This document shows, one piece after another, positions 44,859 to 56,055 of a stretch of 64,000 nucleotides of DNA. The stretch is from Acanthamoeba lenticulata (Eukaryota; Discosea; Longamoebia; Acanthamoebidae): assembly GCA_002179805.1 (NCBI GenBank), contig NAVB01000024.1:25359-89358 (forward strand). Direction: 5' to 3'. The notes beneath the pieces are model-generated. The model was not told the origin of the DNA and did not search any database. It was given only the letters and a program-made list of their open reading frames with translations. The stretch's first letter is position 1. Each line of letters opens with the position of its first letter. The position numbers and the translations under genes were made by a program.

Positions 44859-47800
44859 GCGCCGACAAAGCCAGCGGCGGCGGGTTAAGCCTCTTGGAAG
44901 AGATACGCAACACGACGGCCGCGTCTTTGATACTGGAGTCAGCCCGGAAGGACGTCGATAAGCGCGACTCCAGAGACAAGGGAAAGGACAAGGAAAAGGG
45001 CAAGAAGCTGCTCAAGAAGGCCAAATCCCTGCCCAGCGCGACCGACGACAAGCCGTCCTTTTCGGTGCCCAAGAAGAAGACCGGTGACGGCAAGGGCACC
45101 AGCAGCGGCGACATCGAAGTCGCGGAGCTTCTTCACGCGGGGGGCATCCAGCCACAATCGGCTGTGCTGGTGCGACACGTTGCCGCGTGGGACTCGCCCA
45201 AGCCCTCCTCGTCTTCCTCTTCGTCCTCAACGTCGTCCGGAAAGACCGGCTCGCGAGGCGATGAGCAGATCGGAGAGGCTGAGCTCACGAAGTTGCTCAC
45301 TCCGCTCGCGCCATCCGTCGATGAGAAGCTTCTCGCCTCGCGCCTCCACAGTTGGGGTGCGTTTCCCTCTCTTCCCCTCCCCCCCCCCAAACGCTCGCTC
45401 TTTTGCTTCGCTTTCGCTTTTGCTCTCGTTTTTTCTCAAAGGTCGAAACTGTGCTTGGGGGGGCGGGGGACCGACGAGCAGGGGCCGCAGAGTACCCTGG
45501 GAGCCTCCTCCGGACAAGGCAGCGAGCTGGTGCCGTCGGATGGATGATTGACCCGCGTACCCAGCTCGAGATGGGCGACACGGTCGCCTTTGGGCGCTAC
45601 GGCCCCGTGCAGAAGGTGAGCTCATGCCCCGTCCCTGTTGCCCCATCCATTTTCTCTGGCTCGTGACAACCACTGAGCTGAAACCATTCATGCTCGCACC
45701 GTGTCTCTTCCCGCACATCAGGCCATCCACCGGAAAACTGAGATGACCGTGGCCGTGACGCCTCTCCACGAGTCTGCCGTCCCGAGGGAGCTCCGCCAGC
45801 AGGTGCTGGCGTCGGAGATGACGCAGCTGACGACCCTGCGCCACCCGAACCTTCTGGCCGTGCTGGGCGGCTTCCTCCGGTATGCAGCTCGCCTCCCTCC
45901 CCATGATGAGCGCCGCTCACGCACCCTCGCCACGCTCAGGCCGCAGATGAGCATGGTGACCGAGTGGGCGCCGCTGGGCACGCTCCACGACTTGCTCTAC
46001 GACGCGGACCGCGCGACCGCCATTCCACCGCAAGCCACGCTGCGCATGGCGCACCAAGCCGCCCGGGGCCTCCACTTCCTCCACTCCCGAGGCATCGCGC
46101 ACGGCGACCTCAAGTCGAGCCATCTCCTGCTCGACGCCGCGGGCAACATCAAAGTGGGCGGCTTTGGATTGCGTCAGCTCCACGGCGGCTGCGCGACGAG
46201 CGTGCACTACATGGCACCCGAAGTCCTGGCCGGCGAGGACGAGGGCTATGTCGAGGCCCTCGCCGACGTCTACGCCTTTGGCGTCATCCTATGGGAGCTC
46301 CTCACTCGCACGCGGCCCTACGCCGGCCTCTCGCCGGCGGCCATCGCGCGCCTCGTCGCACACGAACACATGCGGCCCAACACTGTGAAGCCCTCTCGCC
46401 CAACCTCGTCCTCGTCGCCAGCGGGGCCACTGTCGGCGCTGCTGCTGCAGTCGTTTGGGCGGCGCTTTGTGAGCCTCATCGAGGAGTGCTGGCACCGGGA
46501 CCCGCTCCTCCGCCCGACGTTCGCCGAGCTCCAGGGCCGGCTCGAGGGCCTCCCCTACTTTGCTGCCACGGCGGAGAGCGAAAGTGAGGAAGGCGGCGTG
46601 ACGACCGCCGTCTGGCTCGAGGAGGAGGCCGTGCGCCGCCGCCGTGTGCGGCCGCCCGCGGTGGACCAACAGCCGCTGGTGGCCTTGGTGAGCTCGGCGA
46701 TCGCCAACGCCACGGGACTCTGGGTCTCGGCCCCGGAGGACATGCGCGAGGCGACGAGCGCCCACAACGAGATCCTGCGGGAGCTCCTGTTGCAGCACGA
46801 GGGCTACGAGCTCGCCCAGGTCGACCACGCGCAAGCCACCAGCGGCGGCGATCTGCTCCTGGCCTTCCCCTCGGTGGTCCACGCCCTCGCCTGGTGCGTC
46901 GACGCCCAGCGCGAGCTGGCCGATGTCCGCTGCGGAGGAGGTGCCCAGCGGGACGGCGCCGTCCTGCGCGTGCGCATGGGAGTCCACGTGGGGCGGCCCA
47001 CGATGGAGTCTAGCGAGCCGCTCTCCGGCCGCCGCGCCTACAGTGGAGCCGTGGTCGACATCGCCGCCCGCGTGAGGGCCCGCGCCCATGGCGGCCAGGT
47101 CCTGCTCTCGGGCGCCGCACACGGCGCTCTCGCCGCGCCGCCCGCCCAGTGCAGCTTCGCTCGGGCGGGTGTGATCAAGGACGACGGCGCCCCAGATCAC
47201 GGCGAGATCGAGCTCTTCGAGATGAAGGTACAGGGTCTACGCGCCCCCGACAAGGCCCAGCCGGCCGACGAGAGAGCGTCGTGGCTGCTCGACTATCGTG
47301 TCGACCTCGAGCTCGAGGCCGACCCGCCTGTAGGCGGCTCCGGCGCCCTCGGGGCAGTGATCCTCAAAGGCAAGAGGGGCACTGAGACCTTGGCAATCAA
47401 GCGACTGGCCAACCAGAAGCTCGACGAGCGCGGCCTGCGCGACTTACGCGCTGAGGCGGCATTCCTCGCCCGCCTCCCGCGGCATCGCCACGTCGTACCG
47501 CTGTTGGGCGCGTGTCTGCGCGCCCCCGACCTGTGCATCGTCACCGAGTGGGCCGCCCGCGGCTCGCTCGAGGACGTGCTCGCTGACCCGCGGGCGCGGC
47601 TCCCATGGGCCCTGCGCTTGCGCATGCTGGCTGACGTGGCGCGCGGCCTGCACCACCTGCATGGCCTGGAGCCTGCCCTCGCGCACGGGCGTCTCACATC
47701 GGCCAACGTGCTGATCGACGCCGACCACCGCGCCAAGCTGACCGACTTGGGGTTCAACCGCACGCGCGAGGCATGCGCGCTGCTGACGTCGATGCCGCCA

Positions 47801-48124
47801 CGGCCGCCCGCATGGACGGCCCCCGAAGTGATCATGGGCGCCGAGCCCTCGCCGGCTAGCGACATCTACGCGCTGGGCGTGCTCATGTGGGAGCTGGCCA
47901 CGCGAGAGCGGCCCGACGAGGGGCGCACCTACCTGGGCCTCGTCAACGACGTTCTCGCCGGCAGGCGGCCCGACTTGCCCGCTGCGTCTCTGCTCGATAT
48001 TGAGGGCAGGGAAGAGGGCGGCATGAGCGATTCAGAGTACAGAGACCTGATGGCACGGTGTTGGCACGTGGAGGCCAGCAGTCGACCTGCCGTGAAGGAC
48101 GTTGTGGACCTCGTCGGCTCATGA
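42478..48124 (+). CDS. Zinc-finger, pseudokinase-cyclase-pseudokinase fusion protein
   Basis: Read as one gene because every junction from 42478 to 48124 keeps phase. N-terminus: MDDDAANRG, ELYVYEEN, a C2H2-like finger (CSRCGKRCKTSQAYASHLRSC region), a Pro/Ser-rich stretch, a poly-Gln tract, a folded segment (YIIVNLEPNGR, VYDGQSSRVAYRLAFYC), a TRAF-like Cys/His block (HHCPGATHGCNF, EHMEGC) and a Ser/acidic linker. Kinase-like domain 1 (about 45560-46560) has VAVT where the ATP lysine should be, HGDLKSSHLLL in the catalytic loop and GGFG instead of DFG. A class III cyclase-like domain (about 46660-47220) has SGGDLLLAF, RMGVHVGRP and VVDIAARV, but no FxD metal site at its start and D for N in VNxAAR. 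Kinase-like domain 2 (about 47320-48121) keeps LAIKRL but has HGRL in place of HRDL and DLG for DFG. Kinase-cyclase fusions are common in Acanthamoeba; here all three catalytic centres look impaired. Two separate genes remain possible. Confidence 0.72.
43360..43390 (+). repeat. CAG repeat coding poly-Gln
   Basis: CAG units, interrupted once by CAT, encode a run of Gln and His in the zinc-finger/kinase gene. Confidence 0.85.
44822..44857 (+). repeat. AGC repeat coding poly-Ser
   Basis: Twelve tandem AGC units encode a poly-Ser run in the linker before kinase-like domain 1. Confidence 0.9.
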
Positions 48125-48294
48125 AGCCGTTCTTCTTGGGTGCAGCAAAATAATAATTTGGCGGAAATCTGCTGTTTCGTTTGGTTTTTGTCGACCGGCC
48201 ATCGATAACAACTGGTTTGCTCTTTGGTGATTCCATTCATCAGCAAACCTTTTCTATTTGGTCCAGCGCAACTTTGGGGCTTGACTCGGCCACC

Positions 48295-50349
48295 ATGGAT
48301 GGCGGCCCATCCCTTTCGCTTGGCTTATCCTCAATTGGGGGTACCTATAACGTGATGGTTGATGCCATTATTCGCCCCCCTCGGTACGGCGTGGCTCTAT
48401 CTGCCTGAGTTTTCTTGCTACGCACCTATGTTAATTTTTTTACTTCCTCTTGCAGCATGCGCTATACTACAGCAGACCTGGGGCCAGCCAAATTCCGGAT
48501 TGGCAGAAGATCCTTCCAGAGGACAGATTTTCAGGTTTTGACGCGCCTAAAGTCGATTGTGTACTCGTCATTCTCACACGATTGACATTTGCTACCGCGG
48601 CAGGTGGTGAACAAGCGCGGCCTGACCATCGAGGCGAGCCACTACGAGCCAGTGGCGAGTGAGCGGCCGCGCAAGCAGCTGCCGTGCGTGATCTACCTTC
48701 ATGGCAACTGCGGCTGCCGCATGGACGCCGTCGAGTGCTTGCCCATCCTCCTGCCCTACAACATCACCCTCGTTGCCCTCGACTTCACCGGGTCGGGCTT
48801 GTCCGAAGGTGCGCTTCGCTGCACGACTCCAACCTCTTCTGCATTTTTTTTACATGTGGTGTGGGACTCCTGCGTGCGCAGGCGAGTACGTCTCGCTGGG
48901 CTACTACGAGAAGGAGGACCTCGTGGCCGTAGTGGAGTACCTGCGCGGCCTTGGCACGGTCTCTCGTATCGGCCTCTGGGGCCGCAGGTGCGTCATTGAC
49001 AAACATCCGCTGCACGATCGCGTGTGCTTTTGCTGTCGGACCCATGGGTCGTCACGTGACGCTGATGCGCATCAACCGCGCGGTACACAGCATGGGGGCG
49101 GCGACATCGATCATGTACGGGGCGACCGATCCGTCGATCGCGTGCATGGTGCTAGACAGCCCGTTTTCGTCGCTTACCAAAGTGGCAAAGGAGCTTGTCG
49201 AGAACTCTTCCGTATGTTCTCTCCCCCGCCCCTCACATAGACTGTTTTATTGTGCGTAAAAACAATGAACTCTTGGCGATGTTCGCTGATCGATGAGGAG
49301 AGAGCAGGTCAAGATTCCCAAGATGATGGTCAGCATCGGCCTGCGCATGATCCGCAAGACCATCGTCAGCAAGGCCAAGTTTGACATCAAGTGCGCCACC
49401 CCTCCCCCCCCCGACAGCTCCCCGCCTCCTCTTCCCGTCATCCACCAACCGCCTCTCACCATCCTCGCGTCCGTCCCTCCTCCGCGGTTGCAGCAAGCTG
49501 GATCCGGTGGGGGTGGTGGGGAGCTGCTTCATTCCGGCGCTTTTCGTGCACGGCGAGAACGACACCTTCATCGGGCCCCACCACTCGCACGAGCTGTACG
49601 CGTGCACCGCCGGCCTTCACTTCATCCGGGGGATTGCGGACGGCTTGACGGGGGAGGGAGGTTGCTAATGGGCATGCATGCTTGGGGGGTCAGGTATGAG
49701 AAGTACGCAGGGGACAAGAACCAACTGCTGGTGGAGGGTGACCACAACTCGGCCCGGCCGCCCTTCTTTTACGATTCAGCCAGCATCTTCTTCCACAACG
49801 CCCTCCTTTCGGCCGAGGAGCAAGGTGCGCACATCTTCTTTTTGCTTCTTCTTCCTTCCGGCCCTCTCCTGGCGCTATGTTGTGCTCACGCGCAGCGCTG
49901 AGGAGCAGAAGAGACGCTTAAGGTAGCGGAAGCGCTTGAGGGCAGCTCGGCAGAATCGTCGACTCCCGCCTTCACCCACCGATCCATGAGAATATCCGGT
50001 ACTTCTTTTGGTCTTTTTATTTTCTTCACGTGTTTTTTCCACCATATCTTGTCTAACAACCCTTCTTTCTTCTCGGTTTGGGGGTCAGCCATGGAGGGAT
50101 ATCCGGCATCGGATTACGAACCCAGTATGGAGGACATGGAGGACGAGATGCTACGGCAAGCTCTGCTTCTCTCCCTCCAGGAGTGCAGCCCACCCTACAC
50201 GGAGGAGGGGTACCCGACCCGCTACTTGCCCCAACCCCCCACGCCCCTCTTCACGCGGTATCGCAACGCTCTCCCCCGTTTCCTGATGGGTTGCGTGCAG
50301 GGACAACGAAGAAAAAGAGGTCGATGAGGCCCGGCTCGTTGACCTCTGA
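48295..50349 (+). CDS. Alpha/beta hydrolase with C-terminal ubiquitin-interacting motif
   Basis: Exons 48295-48383, 48456-48534, 48604-48808, 48882-48987, 49091-49211, 49308-49390, 49494-49595, 49694-49824, 49909-49998, 50089-50182 and 50301-50349 make 383 codons (382 residues). Seen: a lead-in (MVDAIIRPPR, FQRTDFQVVNKRGLTIEASHYEP), the oxyanion-side motif YLHGNCGCRMDA, VALDFTGSGLSEG, the nucleophile elbow LWGRSMGA (GxSxG), LDSPFSSL, the acid region VHGENDTFIGPHHS and the catalytic-His region EGDHNSARP. These match the plant and protist serine-hydrolase group with SMGA and GDHNS signatures, whose substrates are unknown. After the hydrolase, EDEMLRQALLLSLQEDNEE fits the UIM consensus (acidic cluster, then AxxxS and E). 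The last splice (gtgcagcc to gcgtgcag) joins this to DNEEKEVDEARLVDL and a stop. Confidence 0.85.
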
Positions 50350-50649
50350 CGTGAGGTCACCTTCGTAGGGATGCTCTATGGGGTCGTCCCCTCATAAGTT
50401 TTGTGCCGTATTCTACGTTGCCCTCCTTGGCCAGACGTCTTTTCCCAAGCGCGTGTACATATTTCCAAAAAATGTAGCTTTTTTATTTTTGGACACCAAG
50501 CATCGCTGTATGGGGGCTGCGCAAGTTGGATGGGGATGTGTGTTGTGTGCTTGCCAGTTTGTTTGTGTGTACAAAGTGGGGAAGGAGTGAATGAAGGGCA
50601 GAGAAGGAGCAGCTGCCAAGCCTGGAAGAGCGGCAGTTGGTCGAGGCGT
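50350..50649. other. Convergent 3' intergenic region
   Basis: 300 bases between the hydrolase stop and the proposed AGC kinase stop. AT-rich near 50460-50500. No gene supported. Confidence 0.35.
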
Positions 50650-52527
50650 CTAACTTTCCTTTCTGGACACTGCACGGCACGCGTCCCAAATAAATGAGCC
50701 CCCCACTCATGAAAAGAAGAAAAAGAGGCCGCAACGGCAGACGGAGGAGGCAACGTACGTGGCGTAAAGGACGAGAAATACTCGTCATTGCCAGATGAGT
50801 CAGATGACGAGTCCGAGGAATCCGAGTCGCTATCGGAGGAGTCGTCCGAAGAGGACTCAGATGAGGAATCGGACTCGTCTTCTGAGTCGGTGAGGGGCTC
50901 GGCCTCGAGCAGTTTCTTGTTGTCCACCTCGGGGATGATCGGCGGCGTCTGATTGCGGATGAGGGCCCAATTTACCTTGCCCTTGAAGAACGGGTGCTCC
51001 TTGATGTCGGCCGCTCCATGTTCCGAGCCGAGGCGCTTGCGAGGATCTTTGTCCAGCAGCTTCTTCACGAGGCTCTTGCCCTCCTTACTCACCTGTGTGA
51101 CGACAAGCCCCAACATTGTCAAGACAACAAAAAAAAAATGTATTATAAATAATTTATCATTCTGGCACAAAACCATGAAAGTAACGTACGTTGGGCGTCT
51201 CGGGGAACTTGATGTTGGTCTTGTGCAGGATGTGGTCAAACGTGTGCTCCCTCGTGCGGCCACGGAAGGGCGTTTTGCCATACTGTTGTGAAAATAGGCA
51301 TACGTCCACACACCACAATGGGCACCCATTACGGTGACAAGAGGGTTTCAGGGATCAAGTGCAAGATGCCAAGTAGCACAACAGAAGGTTTGGCGAGGGG
51401 TGTACCAGCATCTCGTAAAGGAGGATGCCGAAGGTCCACCAGTCCACGGACGAAGTGTGGCCAAACCCTTCAATGACCTCTGGCGCAATGTACTCCTCGG
51501 TACCCACGAACGAGTTCGTGACCACTGACGGCCGAGTGTCGAGCTTCATCTTACCCGTCAGCATCTGTGTCACCACCTTTGGGTTGACAGGAGTGGCTGA
51601 CTGCTTGGACAGATCAAAGTCGGTCAACATGACGTGGCCGCTGCCATCAAGAAGAAGGTTTTCTGGCTTGAGGTCTGCACACATTGAGGAGAGATTTAGA
51701 CAAAAACGTAGAGAATCCTTGTGACACACAAAGAGAACGCACCTCGGTAGATGAAGCCCATCATGTGCAAGTACTCGAGCGCCAGGAGAACCTCGGCACC
51801 ATAAAACCGCACCTGGTCCTCTGCACAAACAAATCATAACATGTCAGAAAATGCTGAAGCAAGTTGGAGCTTTAGTGCGTGCAACAAACCTGTAAGGCAC
51901 TTGTTAGGCTGCCGCTGTAGCATCTTGAAGAACTCACCCCCGGCACAGTAGTCCATAATGAAGTAGAGGTTGTTCTTCGTCTGGAACGAGTAGTGCAGCG
52001 TCACGATGAAAGGGTGATTGGACGTGGCGAGGATCTCTCTTTCCGTGAGGGCTCGCTTGACCTGCCACCACAAGCAAAAAAAACATCAGACATCACACTG
52101 ATGGCCAGCAGCGAGGTACCGCGGTGAATACCTTGTTCCTCGAAATCATCTCGTTCTTGTCGAGAACCTTCATGGCAAAGAGCTTGTTCTTGCCCTTGTG
52201 CCTCACCAAGTAGACCTTACCGACATCGCCTCGGCCAAGCACCTTCAATTTCTCAAAATCTTTGCGGCTGACGTCGGACCGCTCACCGCGCTTCTTCTTG
52301 GATCCCTCAGCCTTGGCCTTCTCCTTCTTCTTGGCGTTTCTCTTTTCGCTTCTTTCTCGCTTCTCGGTCCTCCTCCTTCTCTCCCTCCTCTCCTCTCGAT
52401 CGCGCTCTCGCTCTCGATCCCTTTCGCGCCTCTCCTTCTTCTCAGATCTTTTTCTGCGTTCTTCATCTTTGTCACGATCCTTAGTCTTGCCTTTCCGACC
52501 TATAGAGGGTGAACTCTTGGCTTCCAT
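50650..52527 (-). CDS. AGC-family Ser/Thr protein kinase with DFD (flippase-kinase / AGC VIII-like)
   Basis: Minus strand, start ATG 52527. Seen: an Arg/Glu/Lys-rich N-terminus of about 85 residues, then [20 protein letters not shown] (glycine loop), FAMKVLDK (ATP lysine), [38 protein letters not shown] (catalytic loop), LTDFDLSKQ (DFD in place of DFG), a T-loop insertion, then [46 protein letters not shown] and [23 protein letters not shown] Ser/Asp/Glu-rich tail and EYFSSFTP, a hydrophobic-motif-like end, follow. DFD plus the insertion is typical of plant AGC VIII kinases (phototropins, PINOID) and fungal flippase kinases (Fpk1/NRC-2), all active enzymes. No LOV domain is present. The 3' end is inferred: a gtacgtt donor near 50763 followed by either of two acceptors gives the same stop at 50650. 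Confidence 0.87.
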
Positions 52528-52686
52528 TGTATGCTGGCGTCAGATGTTTGTGGTTTTGTTGTGTGTTTGAGTGGAAACTTTTGCAGCAATAAATAAAAGG
52601 TCGCAGAATAATAAAGAATGCACAATGCGCGGACACTTTATTTCTGTTTTTGCGCTCTATTTTCCAGCAAATCGGTGCCCAAAGAC

Positions 52687-55276
52687 TCAGCACGCCGCGT
52701 GCCTTGTCGGCGCGCTCGCGACTCGCGCGGGCACCAGGCCTCCCGCCGACAGCACAGTGCTCAAGGGCTGCTCCTTGATCAGCTCGCTTCTCGCAACGTC
52801 GCTCTCAACGCCACGGAGCGAAGCTACAAAGTTACGAAGGCAATCGTCCAGCTTCTGTGGTGTGGCCTCTTGTGCCGGATGCTCGCTGCCTCCTTTCTTC
52901 TTGGGCAAGAACTCTCGCCGTACGATGAAACGAGGATCAGCACTGCCCAGAGAGGCACTGGTGGCTCGCTGCACCGATTCCAGGTCGGCGGCGAGCTCAA
53001 TCCGCACGTTGAGGCCAGACGCGAGCAACTTCCGGTGCACCAACGAGTACTCGAGCAGGATCTGGGATCACAAGAAAAGAGAGTGAGACGCGGGCTCGAG
53101 CGGTAACCAACCAACGCAGACAAAAGCAACTGAACCTGCTCTTGGAGGGCCTGCTTGAAGGGCATCTGGGCGGGCATCAGCAGCCGGACATCTTCACGCA
53201 ACACGCTTTCTTGGTCGAGCGCGGATTCGTTTTGCGCAGCGGGCTCGCTTGGTCGTGGAGTGCGGAACACCTGCGCACCGACAATCAGTGATCGATCGTC
53301 AGCTCCCGTGCGTCGCTTGGTAGTTCACACGGGATGGAATGGGGCGCCCTTACCTGGGAGGAGCAGTGTGGCCCGCCGTACATGGCGGTGACGCCACCGT
53401 AGGGCATGAATGTGACCCGTCCGCCATCGGCGATGAACTGGGGCTGTGCTTCGAGCAAGGCTTTGGTCTGCTCGTCGCAGCACACCAGGTGCGAGTTGCC
53501 CAGATTTACAAAGTTGATGCCGTAGCCCCTCTGGCACTCCTCCGGAATCGGGATCACCTCATAGCCCTGTGCCGAGTGATCACCACCCACCCCGGTGTCA
53601 GCCGCCGAAGAGCTGCGCGGTGGCAAAGCGCGGGTCAAGACGCCGCACCTGCTCATCCAGGTACTGCGAGAACTCGACGTCCCACTGGGCCAACCGGTAT
53701 TGGCCATCGTCGTCTCGCACGTATTCGTCCACAAGCCGTCTGGAGGCGCGACGGATCACGTGTGAGGGTGTGTCAGTGCACTTTCCAGGACTAGAGTCCT
53801 CCCTCCTCCCGTTTCCAACGCACCGGAGAGGGGCGTTGGGTCCAATGAGGGACGCCAGAAGCACAACACATCGGTCGCTCGCAATGTTGAACACCGTGTC
53901 CTGTGTGCAGAGTGAAGAAGGACGACGGGAAGGGGACCAGGGTGAGAAGCGCAACAGACCGGAAATTGGTGGTGATGGTGGCCACGGACCAGATGCATGT
54001 GCTTCTGGGAGCGCTCGAAGAGGTCGCGCACGACAGCCACGCGTCGCGTGCCCAGCAGATCGTTGTCCATGAGGTAGCGGGCCGCGCCTTCGCTCGTGCG
54101 CGGGCCCACGCCAAGGAAGCAGAGATCGGGTCCGGCTGGCAGGAAGTCGCCGCCCTCGAGCGTGTGCGGGTCAGGCACTTGCCCGATGACCTGTGCGGCG
54201 TGTAAATGCAGGCAGCTCAAGTTGTCAACTCGGCTGGCTCACAATCATGGTGAACGGGAGGGTGAGCACGTACAGGGAAGCCCAGCTTCTGCCAACAAAA
54301 CTTCATGATCGCCACTTCGGGCTTCCTGCATAGCATGGGCCGATCAGCGTCATTTTCGCGGCAGGAGGAAAGCAGGAACTCACGGGATGCGTGGCAGTAG
54401 TACCGCTGTTTGGGGTGCATGTTGGCCATGACGATGCCCTTGCGTGTGGTGATCTGCTGATCCCTGGTGAAGACCAGGTTGCCCAGCGGGTTGAAGATGT
54501 AGCTGGCCGTGACGGGCGTCTCTTGGTTGGCCTTCTGCAGGATGATGGTCGGGTTACAGAGCAGCAGGTTCACCAGGCTGGCCGAATCCAGTGCCCCTGT
54601 GCCGCGACGCAAAACAGGTTGGCGAGAGGCCACAACGTTGAGGCGAGGGAACAAAGTGGGGATATCCTACCGATGACCTCCCGCTTGTAGTGCTCGTCCA
54701 CAAAGCAGGCTCGGCCGTGTGGGCCATGCGCGCTGCTGGTCATGTCGAGTGCAGTGCTCATGGTGGAGGTGAGGCCGTGCGAGGCCCACAGGTATTGCAG
54801 GTGGCCCACCGTAAAGTCTTCCAGCTCCCGTCGCGCTTTGGAGTCGATGTCGCAGTCCTGACGCGCATACCGCGGGGGTGACGCAAATGAATGTCACTCC
54901 CCGAGACTTGCAGTGCACTATGGGGTAGGGGAGGCGGGAACCTTGAGAAGGAGGTCGCGAACGAGCATGACTTTTAGTCCCTGAGCACGCAGAGTCTGTT
55001 GAAAGTGACGGTGCGCCTGCTTGGCACTCTTAAGGTTGACGGCCTTCTCAAACAGGGCACTTGTTGGGTGCAAGGTAGCGATGAAGGCCTCCTGGCCAGG
55101 GCAATGCATCTGCACACAACACAAGGGACCGGTGAGACCTTTCTGTACGCAAGTGCGAGAAGGCTGACCAAAGAAAAAGGCACCAAAACGGTATGGGCAA
55201 CTTCGTTCTCGGCGTTCTGGACACGAGGGAGAGGAGAAGCCACCGGCTCATGGGAATCAGAGGGCACGCGTTGCAT
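52687..55276 (-). CDS. Arginine deiminase-like amidinohydrolase with a C-terminal extension
   Basis: Minus strand, ATG 55276, stop 52687. The start exon (MQRVPSDSHEPVASPLPRVQ, NAENEVAHT) joins MHCPGQEAFI, then ALFEKAVNLKSAKQAHRHF with LRAQGLKVMLVRDLLLK. Seen of the deiminase fold: NLVFTRDQQITTRKGIVMANM, EGGDFLPAG, FLGVGPRTSEGAARYL, the catalytic His in HMHLDTVFNI, INFVNLGNSHLVCCDEQ and the Cys-bearing end GGVTAMYGGPHCSS. This enzyme class converts arginine to citrulline plus ammonia; eukaryotic examples are known in some anaerobic protists. After the Cys, about 200 residues continue with EDVRLLMPAQMPFKQAL, EYSLVHRKLLASGLNVRIEL and RFIVRREFLPKKKGG. This segment looks like the opening of a second amidinotransferase-type domain that is then cut short. 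Assignment of the first domain is firm; substrate and the extension's role are not. Confidence 0.82.
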
Positions 55277-56055
55277 CTCTCAGGTAGCAACAAAATCAGC
55301 TTAATTGATCTACAAAAAGAATGCGACACAAGGTTCGGCTGTTGGCGTGAGGTCGTCGTTTGCAGTTGGGTTTGTGGTCGCAAACAGCGCCATTTTGAGC
55401 CAAGAGCACCGCACAACAGGAGCGCAGCCGCCTCCGTTCAGTTTTCTCGTGCTTTTGGGTGAGGAATGATCCTGCCGGACTTTTTCTGAAAGGCGGATCA
55501 CACGAGTTGCTGTCTTGCACAGTGTGCGCACAACAGTGGCGCTCGCGCACGCGCCCGTACATTCTGCGATTTTGCAGGATTGGTGCGCGTTGGCGCAAGC
55601 TCAGCATCATGACCATGAACGAGAGACAGTGTCGGCGTGATCGATGGTCAGCATCAACGCCGCTGCTTGCGTATAGCAATTGTAGTGTAACCAGAGCGCT
55701 TCGCACTTGATGTGCCCCTCACCAACCAGCGAAACTAGAGCTAGAGAGCGAAGGGATGCAGTAGAGTCGGAGTCATCCTTAAGGTGGACGCAAGCGTCAG
55801 CGCAGAAGAAGGCTGTGATTGGAGTACTCAATTTTCGTCTGCGGCTGAGTTCCTGCCGCGTACATGCATCATCTAGTGGAATTTTCAAGCCATGTGCGAT
55901 GGCCCAGAATTCTTACTTATTTCCGAAGCAAAAGGTGGCGGACTTGGCAGGCCGCATAAAAAGGGGGACGCTCAGCCAGCGCCTGCTTCTTCATCCGCAG
56001 TACCTGCAACACCAAAAACCAGTTCAGGCGCCCAAGGAACACTCACAGATAAACA
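55277..56055. other. Divergent promoter region between the deiminase and Hsp90 genes
   Basis: 779 bases. Small open frames exist on both strands, but none has a recognisable protein or splice support. A TATA-like element precedes Hsp90. Clean heat-shock elements with two-base spacing between GAA and TTC were not found by eye. Confidence 0.45.
55955..55962 (+). promoter_or_regulatory. Candidate TATA element of the Hsp90 gene
   Basis: CATAAAAA lies 94 bases before the Hsp90 ATG and is followed by a G-run. A start site about 30 bases on would give a leader of roughly 70 bases. Confidence 0.4.

Noticed and set aside
50376..50649. Extension of the AGC kinase frame to a stop at 50376
   Set aside because: The extra sequence is low-complexity and Cys/His/Thr-rich, like translated 3' UTR, and a GTACGT donor plus two acceptors agree on a stop at 50650.
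55277..55890. Small minus-strand frames upstream of the deiminase gene
   Set aside because: No recognisable protein, no splice support and poor codon use compared with neighbours.
55870..55945. Heat-shock elements upstream of Hsp90 (AGAATTCTT, TTTCCGAAG)
   Set aside because: The GAA and TTC units lack the two-base spacing of real elements.
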